Source of the DNA: Narthecium ossifragum
Taxonomy: Eukaryota; Streptophyta; Magnoliopsida; Dioscoreales; Nartheciaceae
Assembly (NCBI GenBank): GCA_963920575.1
Contig: OY986967.1
Location: 11,030,061-11,094,060 of the forward strand
Direction of reading: 5' to 3'
Length of the DNA stretch: 64,000 bases
The notes beneath the pieces are model-generated. The model was not told where the DNA came from. It did not search any database and saw only the letters and a list, made by a program, of their open reading frames with translations. Every line of letters starts with the position of its first letter. Positions within the stretch are counted from its first letter, which is position 1. This document shows positions 35,244 through 64,000 of the stretch, in pieces. Both the position numbers and the translations under genes were made by a program.

Positions 35244-35544
35244 CCAAACCGCTACATCCAACAATAGCTCTCTTGAAGCTGGCACTCGCGGCCAGAGAAC
35301 TAATGAAACTGATGGCACAATCTCAAAGCTTGCACTCTCTCTCTCTCACTCTCTCTTCGTTTTGTATTCAGTGTCCTTGTTGGGCTAGGCTAGACTTATC
35401 TCTTAAATGGGTTAGACTTTTGTTTTGAGTGGGCTGGACTAAACTAGTAAACCTCCTTTAGGAACATTTTTGTGGGCTGCTCGGGCTATAGCTCGGTGCA
35501 GCCTACTCATGGCCCGGTGCAGCCTACTCATGGGTCCGCCCGTG

Positions 35545-35880
35545 CTCGCAGCGACAGATGGCGCACACCAGCCCAATGATTGTCGTCGAAGAAATATCAC
35601 CAAGCCACCATTACATGCGAGGTCGGTTACGAAAACCTACCCCACCCCGTCTCTCCCTGTTTCTCTCCTGGTTGAAACCGCTTGTGAAACCTCCTGCTCA
35701 CGTAACCTCCTACCTCTCCTACGTGTCAACATTTTCCCCTTAATTGATTTATATTAGTAACTGAATCCCTCCTTTAAATATAACACATGGGTTTTAGTTT
35801 CTTCATATATATTATATTAATTTTATTCAACTTTACACTAATTCATATTATATAAGGGAGGCGATTTTGTTCTTTATAAA
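35545..35880 (+). repeat. Dispersed repeat R, copy A (inverted relative to B and C)
   Basis: This segment is the reverse complement of 37075-37432 and 38397-38760, with about 10-15% difference and a short deletion near its right end. It lies about 300 bp upstream of the kinase gene start. It has no coding sequence that I can support. Confidence 0.8.
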
Positions 35881-36185
35881 ATTGATATATAGACATATAT
35901 GATAATTCTAAAATGTATGGGTGGACCGATGTCTGCGGTCACATTGGGTCAGGAAAATCACTTTCTAGAATTATATACGACTCCCTGTATTTTAGAGGCC
36001 AATAACGACTAAAAGCTGTCCGGAAGTTGAAAGTCAAACTTGGTTGGCGTCCTTCAAAACCAACGGCACTCGACAGCAACCTCGGAAATTTTTGAAGCCA
36101 TACCTCCTCCCCCAATAATAGATCCCCCCGGCGTCCCAAGGGTTAGATATGGTGGCTAACATCTCCAAGATCGGGGGTTGACGAG

Positions 36186-57955
<21,770 letters not shown>

Positions 57956-59649
57956 TATTGTGTTTTTTGGCTGTCGACTTTCTGATGGAACATTAACGTT
58001 TCTGATGTAAAGAGTTTTAGTTAAGAGATATCATATTTTCCAGATAATAATGCACTAATAAGGCTGTATGCGAAACTGTCATTATTGATGACTTGATAAT
58101 TGTAATTATGTGCTTTGTGATATTGAGAAATGGAATAGATTCGGTAATGTCCTCATTAAGCTTTGTATCTGTATTATAAAAGGCTTCTTGTTTATATTTG
58201 GTTACCATGGTTAGATACTCCAATATTCTCGAAGGTTCTGTGATACTTTTGACTGCACACATGTTGCATGGTTTCAACGGCCAGGGACCAGGGGCCAGGG
58301 GCCAGGAGAAAAATTGATCTCTGATCTTTCTTTCATATGTTAAATGACGACTGATTGATACGAAATGCCATATGCCCTACCCAATTGTCGTGTGTCCGGT
58401 AGTATCAGAGAACTTGGAAGCCGAAAGCAAAGTATTTGGGTTAGTTTGCTAAGCCTTGGCTTTCCTTGAGATGAGAAAGAGACTTATCAGTAAAATTGTG
58501 GTGTGTCAAGTGGTATTCTCCAACCCTAGAAGAGTGCCTTGTGATGTTGTCTAATCCTAAGAGGAGAGTCCTATGGTGTTCTCCAGTCCTAAGTGTACGT
58601 GATCATCAGGTTCTTATCAAATAGTGACATGTATTTTAGGACTAAGAGTCTGAGAAAGGGATTTCCCTATTTTTCCTCCAAATCTAATGCATGTCAACAC
58701 TTGAGATATAATATACCTTTCAGTTCTTATTTTTAGGGATCTCTTGAGATTCGGTCCAGTCATAGTGATCTATGAGGATCTTTTACTTCACAAAGGAACA
58801 GATCTGCATCATCTCTATTATGATGTTTGAGCATAAAACTATATATTTCGGTCATTGTTCTGTGTCCAATGAATACTAACATAGAAGAATACGTCGCAAA
58901 AACTGACCTAATTTACAAGCAAAACTTAAAAGTATAATAGCCACATGTTGATTTAATATGTAATTCATCTTCTGTATCGGAGATGTAAACGATAATATGT
59001 AATTCATCTTCTGAATCGGAGATGTAAACGATAAGCTTGACGATGATGATGTACCTAACATGATCCCAAATTTCATATTTTAGCAGTATAGGCTTTCATG
59101 CAATCTTTAGTCTAGATTGTAATCCTACGAGAGATACTATAAAGAATGGATCCATCCTTATTGCAAATATCACACCTCCTGAACAAAATCCTGTGTGAAA
59201 ATTACATATTAGCATTAAATCTTGACCATGTTAATGGGCATGTGTACTAAGGAGCCATGTAGAAGAAGACAAATATTTCAAAATGAAACTATGGAGATCT
59301 ATGGCTGCTATACTTATATTCAAGAAGAGAAGATCTTGATTAGGGTTGAGTATAAAAATCAAGGCATATCTTGTAAGGTCTTATAATATGGCAAAAAATT
59401 TCCAGACTCTTGAAGAGACAATACTTATTCAATCATACTTCACATTTGACTGAAATATAGCATCTATTGCAAGTGATATACATACATAATGGTCCCACTA
59501 CAGACATATATGCATGTATTTTGGTCTGAAGTATTGTATGGTAATGTGACATTAGTGTGCCAATTTGGCTTTCATGGACTATTTTATTTGCTATGCTTTT
59601 TAGACAATGAAGCCAAACCAAAATAGCAACAGGTCTTGTCTACTGGAGA
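57956..59649. other. Downstream of kinase gene, no gene seen
   Basis: Contains the likely 3' UTR of the kinase gene and AT-rich intergenic sequence. A 39-bp tandem duplication (ATATGTAATTCATCTTCT...) lies at about 58957-59034. No coding frame of interest. Confidence 0.55.
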
Positions 59650-61432
59650 TTTTTTTTTTTTTTTTGTGCTTAATTGAGCCCGAAGGCTAGTTACATGTCG
59701 CTCCTATCCAAAACTGCGCTCGGACGACACACCGTCCTCGCACACCAGAGTTCTCCCACTAGGCAAAACTAAGTCCTCCCTCGCTAGCCTATCAGCTCTC
59801 TCATTACAAGTTCTTGGAATAAAAGTAAAAATGACTCCTTGGAACTGGGCTGCCAATGCCCACAAACCTATGATAATTCCCATTAGTTGTGCCGGCCACA
59901 CCTCCCTACCATTCAGATAATTAATAGGACCCAATGCATCTGACTCAATCAGAACATTTCTTTCACCTCTGATCCAAGCCTCTCTCAAGGCCAACCCAAT
60001 TGCAAAAAAGCTCTGCTTCCTCTGAAGAACAAGCTGAAGATGCAGCCTTTAGATTCCACAAGTCTCCTTCAACATCATGGAAGCACAGCACCCCAGCACC
60101 AGCCTTCTCCTCTGTTTCCTTCCAAGCAGCATCAACCTGCAGTATGATAGCCCCATTCCAACTGTTTCTATGCTTCAAGGTTGGAGTCTCATTCTCTCCA
60201 TTCCATCCTTTAGTCTGCCAGAACTCAGCAGCTTGTCTTTGAATTCGTATGGCCAGTATCTCTGCAGATACCGTATTTTCCTCCCAAATAACAACATTAC
60301 GTTCTTTCCATAGTAACCAAAGACCAAACCCAATCAACTACTTCCTCCAACGAACACCTCTATTAGTTGAGGATTTAATACACTCATCCAATAATTCATC
60401 CAGCCCATACGTCAACTCTGGAAAGAGGATGTTCCATACTGAGCGAGCATAGCCACATCCCCCAAAAAATATGATAAACATCCTCCACTAACACTCCACA
60501 TCTGGGGCATTCTCTTTCTGAATTCATGCAAAACTGCCATAAGACATCCCTTGTAGGAAGTCTTTCTCTCATAAGTTTCCAAAGAAATTGTCTTACCCGA
60601 GGTCCGGTCGGCATTGTCCATAAATTCCGCCAAGTAGCAGGTGGATGCTTTTGAGATTCCCTTGCTTCCTGGACTAGCAGCCAGTTATAAACATCAGTAG
60701 CAGAAGCTCGGCCATTCTTGCTGANNNNNNNNNNNNNNNNNNNNNNNNNNNNNNNNNNNNNNNNNNNNNNNNNNNNNNNNNNNNNNNNNNNNNNNNNNNN
60801 NNNNNNNNNNNNNNNNNNNNNNNNNNNNNNNNNNNNNNNNNNNNNNNNNNNNNNNNNNNNNNNNNNNNNNNNNNNNNNNNNNNNNNNNNNNNNNNNNNNN
60901 NNNNNNNNNNNNNNNNNNNNNNNNGGGGATAGAGGATCCCCTTGTCTTATGCCTCGTTGCGGAGAGACTCTTCCATGCACCCTTCCATTAACTATGACGG
61001 AGAACCTTGCTGTTGAAATACATTCCATAATCCATTGTATCCACACAGTTGGGAATCCCATACATTCCATCACTTTTCGGAGAAAATCCCACCTCACTCT
61101 GTCATAAGCTGATTGTAAATCAACTTTCATAACCATCAAGGCCTTAGTAGTAGGTGCCACCTCCATTGTATGCAAGATTTCCTCAGCTGCCGCAATGTTA
61201 TCATGAATGGATTCCCCTCAACAAATGCTGACTGCTCCATTCCTATTAACTCCAGAAGAACATCTCTCAACCTTCTAGCCAGTATAGATGAGATCACCTT
61301 ATAGGAAGCGTTACACAGACTTATAGGTCTAAATTCCTTCACTCGCCTTGGGTTGTGACATTTTGGAATGAGCGAAACAAATGTCTCATTCCAATGGGGA
61401 GGTAAGCAATGCATGAACTAGAAAACCCCTCC
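59650..61432 (-). mobile_element. L1-type LINE, 5' truncated, with assembly gap
   Basis: Minus strand. Poly(A) end seen as a T run at 59650-59665. Upstream come RNase H (VDAAWKETEEKAGAGVL, 60165-60215, and IESDALGPINYL, frames shifted near 59990), a zf-RVT region (ATWRNLWTMPTGPRVRQFLWKL and CPRCG) and RT (FRPISLCNASYKVISSILA at 61330-61280, VDLQSAYDRVRWDFL and GIRQGDPLS). The catalytic FADD would be in the gap at 60725-60924. No endonuclease domain is present, so it is truncated. Confidence 0.85.
60725..60924. other. Assembly gap (200 N)
   Basis: Exactly 200 N, likely a fixed-size placeholder, so the true length is unknown. It interrupts the LINE reverse transcriptase. Confidence 0.99.
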
Positions 61433-61983
61433 TTGCTTTATTGTTACAATGCGCATGCCCTTCTCATGGCATCAATGCTCCTGTATCTTAGGTGGGTAGA
61501 ATGCATGTATATTGATGTTTCTAGGCTTTTTGACAAGGTGAGCCAAAGGCTAGTGAAAAACAGAAATACAGCACTCAGTTACAAAGTTCCAAAACCCGAC
61601 GGCCTCATAACTGAAAGGTCATTGGTGCGCGACCAAAATGTCCGGTTAGCCAGGTTGCGAGCCGATCTCGCTAACTATAGCATTCTCCTCCCTCGGAATG
61701 AAGCGCACAATAACATCCCCCATTTGAGCCATCTCCCAACATAGCGACTGCAACCTCCTCCTGAAGGCAATCGGCCAAAACATCCGGCAAGAAAACCAAT
61801 CCACAAGATCTCTTGCATCAGCTTCAAAAATTACCATGTTGATCCCTTTTTGCTTCACCATGGCCATGGCCCAAGCCAAGGCTTCCATCTCAACATGAGC
61901 GGCATTTTGCACAGCCAAGCGATTAGAAGCCATCCGCTCAATCTCACGATCCTTGTTCAGACAAACAATACCAAGGCCAGCCA
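61433..61983 (-). mobile_element. Second LINE fragment, RNase H region
   Basis: Minus strand 61983-61646 reads AGLGIVCLNKDREIE, then HVEMEALAWAMAMVKQKG, FEADARDLVDWF and IRFIPREEN-like sequence: an RNase H of the plant LINE type, different from that at 59704-60337. The 5' side is cut by the solo LTR at 61984; the frame seems to continue beyond it at 63045. Confidence 0.65.
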
Positions 61984-63039
61984 TGTTACATCCCGACCCA
62001 GAAAATCCATCCGGGCCAAGACGTGAGGGTTCCTACTCTACGCAATCATCACTGGCGCATTTATAATAAAAATAAATACAACTAAACTAACAATTGATCT
62101 GGGGTCAAAATAAAATTTATAATAAAATTTAAGATTCTGATACAATATTTAATCCTCGAAATCCTTACAGAAAGAAATTATACATTTAAGTCATCCAACA
62201 CGATGAAATGAACCCCAAGTCCTCGATCACCTCCGAAGCCGACGCGCCACCATGTGCCTGTCCAGTTGGGATCTACGGAAGAAGAGCTGACGCCTGCACC
62301 TACAAAACGCAGCCTGGGTAGGAGTGAGCAATAAGCTCAGCAGGATTCTATGCTACGACACTCACAAAGGAAGGGAATAGTAACGTCACGAACGCCGTCT
62401 ACACCAGGGCACGCAACCTGATGACCTCTGGTACTGTCATCACTCGTCCCTCTCAACCAAGCGACTCAACGCTGAAACAACAGGGGTAGAACCCAGAGCG
62501 ATACGTCACTCCCCCTAACAATGCAACTGAGACTGAGCCTGGAACCTAGAACGACCTCTAAACCTCGATCAATCATAATTTCCAACCGACTAGACAGTAA
62601 CCTCAAATCATCACATTATTATAACAAATTAAATCCTAGACCTTGCTACCCAGCCTTGATCCTAAGGCTAGATCCGAGCTTCCCGAGAGCCTCAGATCGG
62701 CTATCAACCCATCACCCACATCCTATCCTCTATGCATCTAATGCAATCAGGTGCATGCTAGGCTCATGCACAAACAGAAGTGTAAGCATGCAACATGATG
62801 TCAGATAAAACACAAGTCCGGGCGTAGCCTACTGCTTGCCAAGGGTATACATAGCATTGGTCTAGAATAAAGCGGAATAAAATAGGCACTCATGCCTACA
62901 AACGGGATACAACCCTAGCTAAACTATCAAGCAGTTATAACAGCAATATAATAATATTTTATTTCAAGCTGAGGGCGAACTTAAGGCCCATTTATTCTAC
63001 ACATCCCAGGGGAGGCGCAACTCCCCTGGTTCAACCACA
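61984..63039 (-). mobile_element. Short solo LTR related to TGTGAGG family
   Basis: Starts TGTTACATCCCGACCC (inverted end of the family) and ends AACCACA, i.e. TGTGGTTGAACC in LTR sense, flanked by AGCCA at 61979-61983 and 63040-63044. It corresponds to the 3' part of the longer copies: the block TGTGGTTGAACCAAGGG occurs inside 27325-33367 near 28900. So this family has a short (1.06-kb) and a long (2.7-2.9-kb) form. Confidence 0.7.
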
Positions 63040-63462
63040 AGCCACACGCGGGCTTAAAATAATATATATCCAGGATTTTACATATATATCCTCAAAAAAC
63101 TTTCAAATTACGTATTTACCCTTACATTCTTCATATTTTCATATATACCCCTGAAAAGTTCAAATAATCTCAAAAATACCCTTCGGGTTAGTTGCCGTGG
63201 AATCCAGTGGGAATATTTCCAACGCGGTTACCGTTAGCAGGGGAAAAGACGGTTTTGCCCCTGGAGTACCGTTGCATACAAACCCTCATTTAAACCCCTG
63301 CATCCTTCAACAGCTTCATTTCTTCAAGTCCTATGCTTCAAAATACGACATTGTTGCCGACATCGAGCTCGCCCACGAAGTTAGATCGCCCCAACGACTC
63401 AAAATCCGTGCAAGGCCTCGCATTTCCGGTGAAGATACGTCGGGTTTGCAACCAACTTCTCC

Positions 63463-64000
63463 ATGGCCCTGAGGAAGAATAGTAGATGGGCATCATCCGG
63501 GCCATCTTCTCCAGCAGCTTCACCCGGCTTTGATTGCAAGGTCATCCTTTGCGGTTGCAAAGAGCCATGTTCTGTTTGTATACAAGATCACAGCAAAGGG
63601 TGGTGCTTCTATGGTTGCCCAAACTATAAGGTACATTTCGGCTGTATTGATAGCTTAATCTGATAAATTAATCAAAATTTCCATAATGCAAGTTTTGGCT
63701 TGTTTACATTTCAGAACAAGTATGACAGGGGATGTGGCTATTTCATGTGGATTGATGGTCCAGAGCAATCATCCGAGCAAACATCCGAGCAATCATCTGT
63801 GGTCTTGAATGTTTCTGATCAGATAAGTGTATTGAAGCATCAAGTAAAAGAATTGGAGAAGTTTTTGATAAGAAGGATGGGATCGCATGAAGAGAGTCTG
63901 TCTGCATCACTGATCATCATGGAACGAGTTGAGAAATCTGCTGCAGAGATGTTTCTTTTGCTACGTGCTTTGTTTTTTGCAATTGGAACAATGTTGATTT
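63463..64000 (+). CDS. GRF-type zinc-finger, coiled-coil protein, 3' end outside window
   Basis: Exon 1 63463-63630 (56 codons, phase 0), intron 63631-63714 (GTACAT...TTCAG), exon 2 from 63715 to the window end. The start ATG is the first of the frame. Exons join to give CKVILCGCKEPCSVC, then CFYGCPNYK and GCGYFMWID, the Cys pattern and aromatic end of a GRF zinc finger, a single-stranded nucleic-acid binding fold. A Ser/Glu/Gln-rich linker, a coiled coil (ISVLKHQVKELEKFLIRRM) and a hydrophobic, possibly membrane-spanning stretch (LLLRALFFAIGTMLI) follow. Such small GRF proteins are numerous in plants, some linked to transposons; function unknown. The frame is open and unbroken as far as seen. 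Confidence 0.7.

Noticed and set aside
35245..35345. Possible further eIF3a exon on the minus strand
   Set aside because: I could not match its translation to eIF3a in any frame.
35470..35757. Plus-strand open frame in repeat R copy A
   Set aside because: The same sequence occurs inverted twice in the kinase intron with different frames and stops; not a conserved gene.

Overview
This is a nuclear window from a flowering plant. It has spliced genes with GT-AG introns, Ty3/gypsy elements of the Tat and chromovirus types, an L1-type LINE and TIR elements flanked by TAA or TTA. The first exon of the best-preserved gene is strongly GC-rich while its later exons are not, a gradient typical of monocots, so a monocot is my best guess (inference). 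No tRNA, rRNA, CRISPR or prokaryotic signal was seen. A 200-N assembly gap lies at 60725-60924.

The host-gene content is small. (1) Two exons of a Vps39/TGFBRAP1 (CORVET VPS3)-like gene at 2302-2575 and 23097-23273 carry stops and frameshifts. They are separated by a 19.5-kb Tat retrotransposon, and the second exon is cut by another element. (2) A short antisense eIF3a fragment at 34490-34920 has a MITE in its coding sequence. (3) A cysteine-rich receptor-like kinase of CRK2 type, 36186-57955, is the one complete gene. I could place seven exons with GT-AG borders whose lengths sum to 1962 nt (653 codons plus stop) with no interruption, although its introns are full of transposons. (4) The start of a GRF zinc-finger, coiled-coil gene lies at 63463-64000, open at the window edge.

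Layout. 1-2200 holds LTR sequence. 2887-22423 is one Tat-lineage element with both LTRs, a dead gag-pol on the plus strand and a long minus-strand plant-mobile-domain (PMD)/coiled-coil gene between pol and the 3' LTR; part of that gene is tandemly duplicated and two solo LTRs are nested inside. 23274-34237 is a TIR-bounded composite with a 195-bp minisatellite, two long LTR-like insertions in opposite orientation and two further nested solo LTRs. 34.5-35.9 kb holds the eIF3a fragment and small repeats. 36.2-58.0 kb is the kinase gene. Intron 1 carries duplicated HD-Zip I zipper exons, a truncated second Tat element and a G-tract minisatellite. Intron 4 carries a young 5.4-kb chromovirus. Intron 6 carries a 20-bp minisatellite and a nested pair of inverted-repeat elements. 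59.6-63.0 kb is LINE and solo-LTR sequence.

The observations I rate highest are: the intact kinase gene inflated about eleven-fold by transposons; short GATCGATC-core hairpins arrayed just upstream of the LTR TATA box in one solo-LTR family, with a similar 63-bp-spaced array in a second; the antisense PMD gene; and a palindrome conserved between two LTR copies with a compensatory base-pair change.
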